34,008 bases of DNA, from contig JACMQE010000210.1 in the NCBI GenBank assembly GCA_014377145.1, forward strand, positions 1-34,008, given 5' to 3'. The stretch is from Glaciimonas sp. GTDB taxonomy: Bacteria; Pseudomonadota; Gammaproteobacteria; Burkholderiales; Burkholderiaceae. The notes beneath the pieces were generated by a model, which was not told the DNA's origin, did not search any database, and worked only from the letters and a program-made list of their open reading frames with translations. Shown here piece by piece: positions 20,283 through 28,970 of this stretch (within the stretch, counting starts at the first letter, position 1; each line of letters begins with the position of its first letter). Position numbers and translations under genes: made by a program.

Positions 20283-20420
20283 TTATTTTCGAGCCAGCCA
20301 AATGATTGATGTCGTCTAGTGAATAGCGGCAAAGAAATTTCGTGCTAACTTGTCATATCTGGATGCAATGGCTCTAAAATGCCAATATGTATTTGCTTGA
20401 TCGATTGGTGAGAAGAACAG
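20283..20420 (-). pseudogene. IS5-family transposase, C-terminal scrap
   Basis: On the minus strand, FRAIASRYDKLARNFFAAIH followed by TAG and TTSIIWLARK then TAA is the characteristic end of IS5-family transposases (family pattern: RAIATRYDK-ARNFLAAI-L-A--IWL). The residues in front of it are already unrecognisable. It is on the same strand as the transposase relic at 13009-13554, which lacks exactly this part. It marks the decayed end of an insertion; no inverted repeat was located. Confidence 0.75.
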
Positions 20421-20885
20421 GGAATATTGACATGTGCATCTGTCTAACGGTGAGCGCCATAACCTGGATGTTTTTTCCGCCTTTATTTACTTAGCTTTCC
20501 AAACAATAGCGATACATAATAATTTGACGGACTATTGCATGCTATTTTGAAATTGTAAAAATAATAATTTATTTGCTTTTGATGGTATTTTTCGGTTGCC
20601 TGTTAGAGATAAGGTGATGTGTCTCAGAAAGGAGCGGTAAATAATGCTTTGTAACCGAATCCGGCTTATAGGCTTTACTTTATTTTTTCTCAGTAACTGA
20701 ATAGTTCAATCGATATGTACTTATACATATGAGAAGTAATCATATCTTATTTTTCGATTATTGCTTTCTTTCGTGCCGCGCCGTATTCTTTTGTATAACT
20801 TTTTAAAGCATCGTATCTAATTGCGCGAGATCAATGTATATAGCTCTGCAAGACTCGCACACTGTCTCTTTTAATGGAAACTGTC
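20421..20885. other. Stretch without a recognisable gene
   Basis: AT-rich sequence between the transposase scrap and the fasciclin relic. No frame gives a known protein on either strand. It probably includes the upstream region of the fasciclin gene, but no clear -35/-10 pair could be chosen. Confidence 0.4.
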
Positions 20886-21280
20886 ATGCGCAAATTTGCC
20901 TATTCGATTCTCTTTTCTTTAGCTTTGTTTGCAGCTAATAGCATTTCCGCTGAAAACAATGGTGTGCGGGCAAAGTATGTTGCCAAGCAAGGATACATCG
21001 CTAACGCAGTGAATTCGGCTAATCACACCACGCTGGTTGCAGCAGTAAAAGTGGCTGGATTGGTGGATACGCTTAAAGGAAAAGGTCTTTCCCCCGTTTT
21101 TTTGCGCCGATCAACACTGATTTGGCAACTACTAGCTGCAGGAAACCGTCCTTCAAACAAAACGGCCTGCTTAATATTTCAGCCACAGTTTATGATCCCA
21201 ATGACTTCAATTATCCTAATGATCACTATAAAGCTACCATTAACTCTACTTACGTACTTAAGGCCGCTTTATTAGCTTAA
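20886..21280 (+). pseudogene. Secreted fasciclin-domain protein, frameshifted
   Basis: The ATG at 20886, preceded by GGAAA, opens a signal peptide (MRKFAYSILFSLALFAANS, cleavage near ISAE). ANAVNSANHTTLVAAVKVAG followed by LVDTLKGKG is the first fasciclin (FAS1) motif, which normally continues with PFTVFAPTN. Here the frame slips just there (LSPVFLRRS), near a run of pyrimidines at 21090-21106; the neighbouring frame still shows FFAPINTD. The rest, in another frame, reads ISATVYDPNDFNYPNDHYKA and NSTYVLKAALLA and stops at 21278-21280; this part is not fasciclin-like, so either a deletion joined another sequence or the tail is unusual. A complete FAS1 domain would need about 60 further residues. 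Confidence 0.75.
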
Positions 21281-22239
21281 ATCTTGGCAGGCCTTGAGTT
21301 CTAAAAGGCAGCTATAATCTGTGGAAATAAAAAACTGAACTTGAGGTTGTACATGGATTATTTGATCAGCACTTTTAGATCGGTGACGGTAACGTGGTTA
21401 CCATCTATGTCAAACGCCCAGCCGTCATCGGTTATGATCAAGAAATGACACCCTTCTGCTCAGTCGAGAATAGACCACCCATCCTTCCAATCGCTGTTTA
21501 ATTTTATGCGCCTTACACTTGACCGGCAGGCCAGACTTTGCCGCCTTTCCCCCATTTCTTGCCCATCTCCTTAACGCATAGTAATTTTGGCCCTGCACTT
21601 CAACATTTTCTTGCCAGCAGACTTTTTGTGAATCATTTAGGTTTGGTGCTTTTTTGCTGGCCTCGAGCAATGGAGTCCTTCGTTCCGCCAGCCATAACAG
21701 CACCAGTAATAATGACGAAAAGAGCCGGTAATCCAATGGTGCCGGACTTAGTCAATGTTGGTGCCAAGGTGCATCAATTGGGTTGAAGCGGATTAGCCCG
21801 AAGGCAGAGTTGATCAAAAACCAGAGCTAATCTTCTACAATCCAGAATACCAAATTGAGGCCAGGATCCGGGCTTCGTCGCGCCAGCCCCAATGTCCCTT
21901 GAGCTAGATTAGATATTGAAACACCAACGCAATAAATGGAAATATCTAGGCGTGATAGCCGATCAAAAGGCGGGAGCGGGACAGTTGCATGCTAGAGAGT
22001 CTCAAGTGAGGCTAGAAGTTGACGTGCCGGAGACGATTTTTAAGACGCCTCAAACTGCTGTAAGATGATTTTCAATATCTCTCGTTCCACGTACGGAGGT
22101 CCAAGAGCAGGACTACGTTCGCGCAATTGGGCACAAATGCGGATGTTGCAGCAGCATGTGCAGTCGATAGCCGAGAGCTGTCAAATCGATGGCTTTAAGC
22201 GTTGTACCCTGTGCTAGTAAATAATCTGCGTTGTGTTGC
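21281..22239. other. Mostly unassignable stretch
   Basis: Nearly one kilobase with no confident gene. The only coding hint is on the minus strand at 21370-21736 (separate entry). From 21740 to 22239 both strands are rich in stops and no family is recognised. Confidence 0.4.
21370..21736 (-). pseudogene. Possible small decayed gene, family unknown
   Basis: The minus strand has a 103-codon open frame with a hydrophobic start (MDYRLFSSLLLVLLWLAE) and QNYYALRRWARNGGKAAKSG in its middle; the neighbouring frame then carries HFLIITDDGWAFDIDGNHVT before stopping. The two parts together could be one protein of about 120 residues with a frameshift near 21490. I do not recognise it, and a chance open frame cannot be excluded. 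Confidence 0.25.
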
Positions 22240-22627
22240 GTTCTTTTTGGTCTGGATTTCAGCAGGTAGAAAATGTGTACAAAAAATGGCATCAGGCGCG
22301 TAGGTATATTGATGGCTGTTCGCAATTTACGTTTGCTTAGACGCTCCATGCCCGCCGCCATTTTTGCGTCGTTGCATCAGGAGATGTACTGTCGCCTTTT
22401 TGCTAAACATAGCCCCATACCACAGGATACCGGTTGACTAGATGCGGATAAAAATCGGTATATATCGCCAGAAAATCTGTAGAAACATAGGCCATTGCAT
22501 CCCACTGTACGATATCGATCTTAGGACATTCGGTGGCATAAGCCTTGAGTGCTTTGGCAGCACGTATATGACCGGCACCAGTAGGAACACTCAATAACAA
22601 TATTTTGCGGCTTTTTAAGGTGAACAT
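22240..22627 (-). pseudogene. MGDG-synthase-like glycosyltransferase, N-terminal fragment
   Basis: Minus-strand ATG at 22625-22627 starts MFTLKSRKILLLSVPTGAGH, then IRAAKALKAYATEC, VQWDAMAYVSTDFLAIYTDF and YPHLVNRYPVVWGYV before a stop. This is the N-terminal domain of MGDG-synthase-type GT28 glycosyltransferases, with the SxGxGH loop. A second frame gives MERLSKRKLR and a third YAPDAIFCTHFLPAEI, which is the next family motif (family: PDAIxCTHFLPAE). Beyond about 22240 nothing matches, so the acceptor/donor domain (some 200 residues with the UDP-sugar site) is gone. Relatives add sugars to diacylglycerol at the membrane. Confidence 0.8.
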
Positions 22628-22847
22628 GGTGCTATTTATAATTAATTTCGGGCTATTTGTATTGATAGAACCTGTTGAAAAAGAGTAAGGCACCCTTTTT
22701 CTCGCTGCATTGTTGCACTTTTACCTACCGAATATGTCGGGGATGTGTCATAGCTACGGTAAGCATGGCACAGTTTGAAAAGGCGAAGGCGGTTTGGTGA
22801 TAGGCCACAACTTGTGATTGGTGGCGGCGCACTGGCAGGCGTCAGGC

Positions 22848-23426
22848 CTAAGGATATTTGTGATTTTGACACCGTTGTTTATGGTCGGTTGTGGCGTATT
22901 GTGGCTGAATCATCCGGTGAGTTTGCCGATTGGGACGGGGCATGTGTGGTGCTGGCAGAAATTGCGATGACGAACTGGCAACAGGGTTGGTGCTTGTGTG
23001 CTTTGTGTCAGTTGATAAAAATAACGGTCGTGTTGCCAGTTGGTCCAATAGGGCGTGTTCCATGTATTTTAATGTTGCAAGTGCTTCCACATAAGGGGCG
23101 AGTGTCTCTGGCCTGGTTATCTTGCTGGTGATGAGATTTGCCTTCGCACAAATATCGGACCCATCAATCCCTGGAATATTCAGGATTTTCTCTAACTCTT
23201 CTATGATCTCGATTCTCGCTTGGTCTATTTTTTGTTGATGCGCCTGAATTGCCGCAAATGCGTAAGGCACTCTTTTGAGTACATCAACAATCTTTGTAAC
23301 ACCATGTTCGTTCGCTGTTGGTTGATAAAAAGAAAGAGGTGAATCTTCGCTGGAGTCGGTTGAAATAGAATTTAAAGCGGTGGGTAAATGTTTTATAGTG
23401 TGAATTTTTGGGGTGGAAGGCCCCAT
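22848..23426 (-). CDS. Unrecognised 192-residue reading frame
   Basis: An uninterrupted minus-strand frame from ATG 23424-23426. Residues 1-45 are rich in Ser, Thr and Pro. Residues 50-140 look helical and regular: TKIVDVLKRVPYAFAAIQAH, QKIDQARIEIIEELEKILNI, PGIDGSDICAKANLI and YVEALATLKYMEHALLDQLA. The last 50 residues (SSSSQFLPAPHMPRPNRQ and on) are low-complexity and may be out of frame, so a frameshift near 22990 is possible. No Shine-Dalgarno of note precedes the ATG. I do not recognise the family. The shape (polar, disordered N-terminus plus a helical core, no signal peptide) is compatible with a secreted effector, but that is speculation; it could equally be a truncated cytoplasmic protein. 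The opposite-strand frame here lacks any protein-like pattern. Confidence 0.45.
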   Translation of the reverse strand: MGPSTPKIHTIKHLPTALNSISTDSSEDSPLSFYQPTANEHGVTKIVDVLKRVPYAFAAIQAHQQKIDQARIEIIEELEKILNIPGIDGSDICAKANLITSKITRPETLAPYVEALATLKYMEHALLDQLATRPLFLSTDTKHTSTNPVASSSSQFLPAPHMPRPNRQTHRMIQPQYATTDHKQRCQNHKYP

Positions 23427-23593
23427 TATTTCTTCGCAGCAGTTGCTTAATATTTGAAGTGGGTATAGGGAAAAAGACAGAAGACTAAGAGTATCTGATA
23501 CAAACTATTGAGAGGTTTCAACCATTGGTAGCTTGAAATTAGTTATCGTGAATCAAAAAATGTTTAACTGATGGAAGTAAGTAGCGTCTGTAA

Positions 23594-23634
23594 ACACAAA
23601 AACCACTACTGATGACGGGTAGTAGTTTTTGTGT
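23594..23634. terminator. Rho-independent terminator-like hairpin
   Basis: ACACAAAAACCACTAC pairs with GTAGTAGTTTTTGTGT (one mismatch) around a nine-base loop. The A/T tracts in the outer stem suit either direction. It lies just past the 3' end of the nitroreductase relic on the minus strand and probably served it. Confidence 0.8.
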
Positions 23635-23670
23635 GGCGATAAGCGCCTGTTTATCTTACAAAATCCTGCT

Positions 23671-24265
23671 TTAGATGTGGAACGTCCCTTCTGACACCAT
23701 CGCGCTCAGCGGAAAATGTGGGCTTGGTGCCTCTTTTGCTTGCAAACCAGCAGGTAGAGTTGTTTGATCGCCGATTTTGCCGATGGCAATTGCCGCTTCG
23801 ATGATGAAATTTTATGGAATAGCCAATTCAATACGGGTTTTTTCTTTATCAAAACCGGCCATGCCATGCGTATGCCAGACTGACAAGGTCGCTTGTAGTG
23901 CCAAGTAGCCCCATGCGGAATCGGCATCGAATGAGTTTGTGGGTGATGGTTTTTCTTCGGTTGTGCCTGGCGCTGCAAAGGTGGCTTTGGACAAAAAAAT
24001 CACTAACCCAGAGGCATTTCCGGCCCAGCTAATGTTAAATTCGTTCAGCAAACTTAGCGTTTGGTCCATTGCAGTGTGCCGCGGCGAGCAAATAAAAGCG
24101 CCATGGTTGCGAATTGTAGGACGACGGTGCTCAGCGTGCGGCTTCTAGGATGGTTGATAACGCCGGCTCAGTGATTTCCACATTAGTAAATGCGCGAGGC
24201 TACCAGCGGCTAATAAATTGCGGATCGATTGGACGGTCGGCAACCCGAGGGAGAGAATCGGACAT
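23671..24265 (-). pseudogene. Nitroreductase-family gene with several stops
   Basis: Relic of an FMN-dependent nitroreductase of about 197 residues. The minus-strand start MSDSLPRVADRPIDPQFISR is followed by Trp and TAG (codon 22, 24200-24202), then PRAFTNVEITEPALSTILEA, Ala-Arg and TGA (codon 45, 24131-24133, in the place of Trp), then APSSYNSQPWRF, the FMN-binding segment. After a frameshift come LLNEFNISWAGNASGLVIFL, FDADSAWGYLALQATLSVWH, THGMAGFDKEKTRIELAIP, another stop, and IEAAIAIGKIGDQTTLPAGL to the end. So there are at least three stops and one frameshift. The relatives reduce nitro or quinone compounds or enones with NAD(P)H. A terminator follows. Confidence 0.88.
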
Positions 24266-24622
24266 GAATAGTCCTGTTTGTGGTTGATTAGGGGGAAGTC
24301 CAAGAGCGAAGTGTAGCAATCACATGAATAGCGATAATGATCGTAATGGTGCGTAAACGCTTGGCAAAGAAGCATCTTAGCAGCAGTTTTTAATGTATGC
24401 AGTGGTGTCCGGTTTGGGATGCACGTATTGTGTGGCCGCAATTGATTTGCAATTAGTCGTGCTTCCATTTTTTTTGCATGCACATCGTAGATATTGCCGG
24501 GCGCTTAGTCGGTATAATCATTCGCCTTAGGTGTTGAGTTAATGAAAGTTAATTTTGATGCTAATTCACAGACATAATCTACATTATTCCGACGGCTAGC
24601 CTTCCCACTGGAGGGACATTTC
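24266..24622. other. Upstream region of argS
   Basis: About 350 bases with no recognisable gene on either strand. It should contain the argS promoter, probably within 24530-24600, but I cannot define it with confidence. GGAGGG at 24611-24616 is the Shine-Dalgarno of argS. Confidence 0.5.
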
Positions 24623-26383
24623 ATGCTTGCGCAACAAAAACATCAGATCATGGCCCTTTTCAACGCCGCCTTGCAGCCCATTATTGCCGGGACGGACTTG
24701 CAACCGACCATCACGTTGGCGCGTCCACGGGACCCGGCGCATGGCGATATCGCTTGCAACATTGCGATGCAATTGGCAAAAGCACTGAAGAAAACCCCAC
24801 GTGAACTGGCGCAGACGCTGATCGCCGCATTATTGGCCGACAGTGCCCATGGTGACCTGATCGCCGCTGCCGAAATTGCCGGTCCCGGTTTTATCAACTT
24901 GCGCCTGACCACCGCCGCCAAGCAAGAAGTGGTCAAAGTGGTGTTGCAACAGGGCGCTGGATTCGGCAAAAGTACATTAGGTGCAGGCAAAAAAGTGCTG
25001 GTCGAGTTCGTCTCTGCCAATCCAACCGGACCGTTGCATGTCGGTCATGGTCGTCAGGGCGCGCTGGGTGATGCAATGTCATCGTTATTTCAGACCCAGG
25101 GTTACAAGGTTACCCGAGAATTTTATTACAACGATGCCGGGGTGCAGATTGCGATATTGGCAACGTCGGTGCAGGCGCGGGCTAAAGGACTGAGGCCCGG
25201 CGATGCGGCATGGCCTGAATCAGCTTATAACGGCGATTACATCACCGAAATCGCCCTCGATTTTTTAGCTAACAAAACGGTCGAAGCCAGCGACGGCGCA
25301 CCATCTACCGCCAGCGGTGATCTGGACGATATTGAGTCGATCCGTCAGTTTGCAGTTACTTACTTACGACGCGAACAAGATCTGGACTTACGCACGTTTG
25401 GTGTTGAATTTGATAACTATTATCTCGAATCATCTTTGTACAAGGATGGCAAGGTCAATCACGCGGTTGAGACATTGATCGCCGCAGGCAAGACCTATGA
25501 GCAGGGCGGCGCACTTTGGTTACGCACTACGGAATATGGCGACGACAAAGACCGTGTGATGAAGAAATCCGATGGAACTTATACCTATTTTGTCCCCGAT
25601 GTTGCTTATCATATTGTCAAATGGGAGCGAGGTTTCGGTAAAGTTATCAATGTTCAGGGTAGCGATCATCATGGCACCATCACCCGTGTGCGGGCCGGAT
25701 TGCAAGCAGTTAATGTTGGGATTCCAGAAGAGTATCCGGATTACGTACTGCACAAAATGGTCACCGTCATGAAAAACGGTGAGGAAGTCAAAATTTCCAA
25801 GCGTGCCGGATCGTATGTCACCTTGCGTGATTTGATCGAATGGTCGACTGGCGATGCGGTGGCTGAAGATGGGACGCGCGATTTGACACGAGGCCGTGAT
25901 GTAGTCCGTTTCTTCCTGATTTCGCGCAAAGCTGACACCGAATTCGTGTTCGATGTTGATCTGGCATTGGCACAATCGGACGAAAATCCGGTGTATTACG
26001 TACAAATGGCGCATGCGCGTATTTGCTCATTGATGGCGCAATGGGATGGTGATGAGGCTATGCTGAGTGAGGTTGATCTGAGCTTGTTGGCAGCGCCTCG
26101 CGAAGCATTATTGATGGCAAAGTTGGCAGCATATCCAGCTATGCTGGAACACGCTCTGGAAGAGCTTGGTCCACATCAGGTCGCATTTTATTTGCGCGAT
26201 CTGGCCGGTGAACTGCATAGCTATTACAATGCTGAAAGAGTGCTGATCGATGACAATGCGCTTAAATTAGCACGACTGGCGCTGATGGCGGCAACCCGAC
26301 AAGTATTGCGCAACGGCCTGACACTGATTGGTGTTTCGGCGCCAAACCGGATGCGGCGTGATCCCATTGAAATTGACGCTTAA
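24623..26383 (+). CDS. argS: Arginyl-tRNA synthetase
   Basis: The 586-residue class I synthetase charges tRNA-Arg in the cytoplasm. The N-terminal additional domain (residues 1-110) contains [20 protein letters not shown]. The HIGH motif appears as HVGH at residues 139-142 within [18 protein letters not shown]. The KMSKS-like loop is KISKRAG, starting at residue 390. [19 protein letters not shown] and [19 protein letters not shown] are strong family signatures, and the C-terminal helical anticodon domain has [16 protein letters not shown]. Usual relatives stop soon after GVSAP; here there is a short extra tail [12 protein letters not shown]. Shine-Dalgarno GGAGGG lies seven bases before the ATG. 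It leads the conserved argS-SPOR-dsbA cluster and has no lesion. Confidence 0.98.
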   Translation: MLAQQKHQIMALFNAALQPIIAGTDLQPTITLARPRDPAHGDIACNIAMQLAKALKKTPRELAQTLIAALLADSAHGDLIAAAEIAGPGFINLRLTTAAKQEVVKVVLQQGAGFGKSTLGAGKKVLVEFVSANPTGPLHVGHGRQGALGDAMSSLFQTQGYKVTREFYYNDAGVQIAILATSVQARAKGLRPGDAAWPESAYNGDYITEIALDFLANKTVEASDGAPSTASGDLDDIESIRQFAVTYLRREQDLDLRTFGVEFDNYYLESSLYKDGKVNHAVETLIAAGKTYEQGGALWLRTTEYGDDKDRVMKKSDGTYTYFVPDVAYHIVKWERGFGKVINVQGSDHHGTITRVRAGLQAVNVGIPEEYPDYVLHKMVTVMKNGEEVKISKRAGSYVTLRDLIEWSTGDAVAEDGTRDLTRGRDVVRFFLISRKADTEFVFDVDLALAQSDENPVYYVQMAHARICSLMAQWDGDEAMLSEVDLSLLAAPREALLMAKLAAYPAMLEHALEELGPHQVAFYLRDLAGELHSYYNAERVLIDDNALKLARLALMAATRQVLRNGLTLIGVSAPNRMRRDPIEIDA

Positions 26384-26503
26384 ATCGGCTTAAATGGGGT
26401 GTGATTTTGATGTGAGTCGCTGCAGAGTTATGGATGCAGCGTCTATTTTCACCATATGCTCAGGTCATGTAAATAATGTAGGTAAAGAGGGGAATGGGGA
26501 AGT

Positions 26504-27208
26504 ATGAGTAAATTAGGTAAGCACAAAAAAAAACAATTTGGCGGCACGTTACTTGGTCTGATTCTGGGCCTCATCGTCGGTTTGGGGATTGCGGTATTCG
26601 TTGCGATCATGATTACCAAAACCCCTACCCCATTTACCAATAAGGTAGCAAAGAGCGAAAAAGCGTCTGAGACCATTACCATGCCAGAACAACTTTCCGA
26701 TCCTAATAAGCCGCTATACGGCAATCGTAGTCAGCACGTTACGCCAGTTACCCCGTCAGTACCTGCCACCACAGCGTTAGTGCCGCCAGCGGTAGTGCCA
26801 GAGCTCCCAGCTAAGTCGCCAACTGCGCAAAAAACGCTTGATTTGATCGGTCAGAAGATCGAAGAAAAACAACACGAGACGAAAGCGCCTATCATTGGTA
26901 CGTCAACCTTTGATAAAACCAAAAAAGCTGCCGTCGATATCGCCAGCGCAAAAGCCGTCAGTGGCGACGACCAATGGATTTACTACTTGCAGGTTGGAGC
27001 CTTCCGCGAACAGGCCGAGGCTGATAGCGCACGTGCCAAATTAGCGTTGCAGGGTTTCGAGGCCCGTATCAGCGAGTGCCCATCTGATAATGGCTCTTTG
27101 TATAGAGTACGAATTGGGGCATTTAGTAGCCTTGAAGCAATGAACCATATGCGTGCCAGGTTGTCAGACAACGGTATTGACACCGCTGTAGTACGCTCCG
27201 CGAAATAA
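26504..27208 (+). CDS. SPOR-domain inner-membrane protein (FtsN-like)
   Basis: A 234-residue bitopic protein. A short basic cytoplasmic start (KLGKHKKKQFGG) is followed by one membrane helix at about residues 15-40, then a long Pro/Thr/Ala/Lys-rich periplasmic linker, then the C-terminal SPOR domain (about residues 155-232) beginning IYYLQVGAFREQAEADSARA and ending with YRVRIGAFSSLEAMNHMRA. SPOR domains bind denuded peptidoglycan at the division site, so a role in septation like FtsN is likely. The start follows GGGGAAG closely. It sits between argS and the dsbA-like gene, a common order in Burkholderiales. Intact. Confidence 0.93.
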   Translation: MSKLGKHKKKQFGGTLLGLILGLIVGLGIAVFVAIMITKTPTPFTNKVAKSEKASETITMPEQLSDPNKPLYGNRSQHVTPVTPSVPATTALVPPAVVPELPAKSPTAQKTLDLIGQKIEEKQHETKAPIIGTSTFDKTKKAAVDIASAKAVSGDDQWIYYLQVGAFREQAEADSARAKLALQGFEARISECPSDNGSLYRVRIGAFSSLEAMNHMRARLSDNGIDTAVVRSAK

Positions 27209-27328
27209 CTAGATATATTGAGGCCAGAGGGTGCAAAACCCCGTATCGATGGGTGACCTGTTTTGCAACAACCTCGTAGTACAATCCAACTTAGATTGCA
27301 CGCTATTTAACTTTAATAAGGAAATTCT

Positions 27329-28057
27329 ATGCGTTTTTTGCAACGTGCATTTACTATCGTCGGTCTTAGTCTCAACTTTGGCCTTGGTTTGGTAACAGCG
27401 TCGGTGAGTGCTTCCCCGGCGAATCCGGTGGCTGGAATTGATTACCAGATTCTGCAGACACCGCAATCTACCGATTTCAGCAAAAAAGTCGAAGTTATCG
27501 AATTTTTCTGGTACAACTGCCTGCATTGCAGCGTACTTGAGCTGATGATGGAAGACTGGGTCGCTAAGCAGGGTGACAAGATCGATTTCAAGCGCGTACC
27601 GATTCAGTTTGATCCGCACTTTTTGCCACAGCAAAAACTGTATTATGCGTTAGAAGCGATGGATCAGGTCCCTGCGATTCATAAAAAAGTATTTAATGCG
27701 ATCCATGTACAACATCAACGCCTCGATACAGATGCCACGATTATTGATTTTGCTGTCAAACAAGGTCTGGACAAAGCCAAATTTACCGATGTATTTAACT
27801 CGTTTAGCGTACAATTCAAAGCGCAGCGGGCAAAACAAATGCAAGATGCCTACAAGATTGATGGCGTACCGATGATTGCCATTGATGGCCGCTTTATGAC
27901 AGCGCCATCGATTATGGCCGCAACAATGCCGAATGCGGCTGAGCCGCAATTATTTGCTGCGACAATGCAATTGGTGGACACGCTTATTGTTAAAGCCGCA
28001 GCAGAAAAGAATAGAATGCCGGCACCCCCCGCACAAGCGCAAGCCAAGAAAAAATAA
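27329..28057 (+). CDS. dsbA: DsbA-like thiol:disulfide interchange protein
   Basis: A 242-residue periplasmic thioredoxin-fold protein. The signal peptide covers about residues 1-29 (RFLQRAFTIVGLSLNFGLGL, then ending near VSASPA). The thioredoxin fold starts at VEVIEFFWYNC. The active site is Cys64-Leu65-His66-Cys67; DsbA proteins normally have CPHC, so the Pro between the cysteines is Leu (codon CTG). The residues after it, SVLELMMEDW, also replace the usual x-x-EPxxxxW by Glu-Leu. The cis-Pro loop IDGVPMIAIDGRFMT is intact. A Lys/Ala/Pro-rich tail closes the protein. AAGGAAA lies before the ATG. Probably still an oxidoreductase, but with shifted redox properties or weakened function. Follows the SPOR gene, with a terminator after it. 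Confidence 0.93.
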   Translation: MRFLQRAFTIVGLSLNFGLGLVTASVSASPANPVAGIDYQILQTPQSTDFSKKVEVIEFFWYNCLHCSVLELMMEDWVAKQGDKIDFKRVPIQFDPHFLPQQKLYYALEAMDQVPAIHKKVFNAIHVQHQRLDTDATIIDFAVKQGLDKAKFTDVFNSFSVQFKAQRAKQMQDAYKIDGVPMIAIDGRFMTAPSIMAATMPNAAEPQLFAATMQLVDTLIVKAAAEKNRMPAPPAQAQAKKK

Positions 28058-28102
28058 TGTTGAATGTTTAATCTTTAGTATTCAGGAAGTTGTTTTATTT
28101 AG

Positions 28103-28141
28103 TCCGCTTCTCATCGATTTCGATAGAGAGCGGATTTTTTT
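28103..28141 (+). terminator. Rho-independent terminator after dsbA
   Basis: TCCGCTTCTCATCGA pairs with TCGATAGAGAGCGGA (two imperfect positions) and is followed at once by a run of T. It ends the argS-SPOR-dsbA unit. Confidence 0.85.
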
Positions 28142-28153
28142 ATTGGGATGGAC

Positions 28154-28845
28154 ATGCAACGCATATTTATTACCGGTGCTGCCAGTGGCATCGGTGCAGC
28201 GTTGGGCTTAGTTAGGCGGCGTCAACAATTGTTGCAAGCGTTGCTGGATAGCTTGTGCCACACCCTGAGCGCCATCGATCGTACGTATTGGACTCCGATA
28301 ATCATACTGTATTACGTGCTGCTGCCGCTGATTTTATCGCCGGAATTTCGCAGGGAACGCTGACCGAATTTGTCGCAGATCAAACAGTGTTTGAGCAGGT
28401 ATTTGCCACTAACATATTGGCCACTGTCGCCACTTTCAGTCCTTTTATTGCGACCATGAAGCAACAGGCGCAAGCCGGTCAGCGCGATTGCCGATTAGTT
28501 GGTGGGCGTTGCTGGCATCCGTGGTTTGCCGGGTGCGGATGCTTACAGTAGCTCAAAAGCCGCCTTCATCAGTTATTGTGAATCATTGCGGGTGAAATCA
28601 AGGTAGTCACCTTGGTGCCCGGCTACATCGATACACCGATGACGCGGGTAACCAGTACCACATACCATTTTTGATGCATCCTATTGAATTTGTCGCTAAA
28701 GCCAGCACCACCCATCACACGTGGTAGCATTTACCATGTCATTCCCTGGCAGGTGGGCTTGGTGGCAAAGTTGCTACGTATTTTGCCGAACTGACTGTGC
28801 GAGTTAGTGATCGCTAATGTCCCATATAAGGCGCGCAAGGGCTAA
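28154..28845 (+). pseudogene. Short-chain dehydrogenase/reductase gene, decayed
   Basis: Relic of a classical SDR oxidoreductase. MQRIFITGAASGIGAAL holds the TGxxxGIG nucleotide motif; about 15 residues that should follow are missing and the frame resumes as LGLVRRRQQLLQALLDSL. A frameshift gives HPERHRSYVLDSDNH and LRAAAADFIAG, then TVFEQVFATNILATVATFSP (with the conserved Asn), DCRLVG, then frames with PGADAYSSSKAAFISYCESL, where the YxxxK site reads YSSSK, and VTLVPGYIDTPMT. The last part ends near ANVPYKARKG with TAA at 28843-28845. There are an internal deletion and at least four frameshifts. In relatives an SDR gene follows dsbA, so this is the ancestral position. Confidence 0.85.
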
Positions 28846-28910
28846 AGACGAATATAAACTCAGTCGTTGCAACAGGTGATGTAAGCCGAGATTGGATTGT
28901 ACGGGTAAAG

Positions 28911-28951
28911 AAAAATGGCGTTCAATATTTTAGTAACGAACGCCATTCTTT
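28911..28951. terminator. Bidirectional terminator between SDR relic and permease gene
   Basis: AATGGCGTTC (28914-28923) pairs perfectly with GAACGCCATT (28938-28947) around a 14-base loop, flanked by an A-run before and T-rich sequence after. It ends the minus-strand permease gene and can also stop transcription through the SDR relic. Confidence 0.85.
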
Positions 28952-28970
28952 ATTGGATTGCAGATTAACG

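Noticed and set aside
22775..23131. A plus-strand 118-codon open frame
   Set aside because: It is rich in Trp, Cys and Gly without a protein-like pattern, and overlaps the more regular minus-strand frame at 22848-23426.
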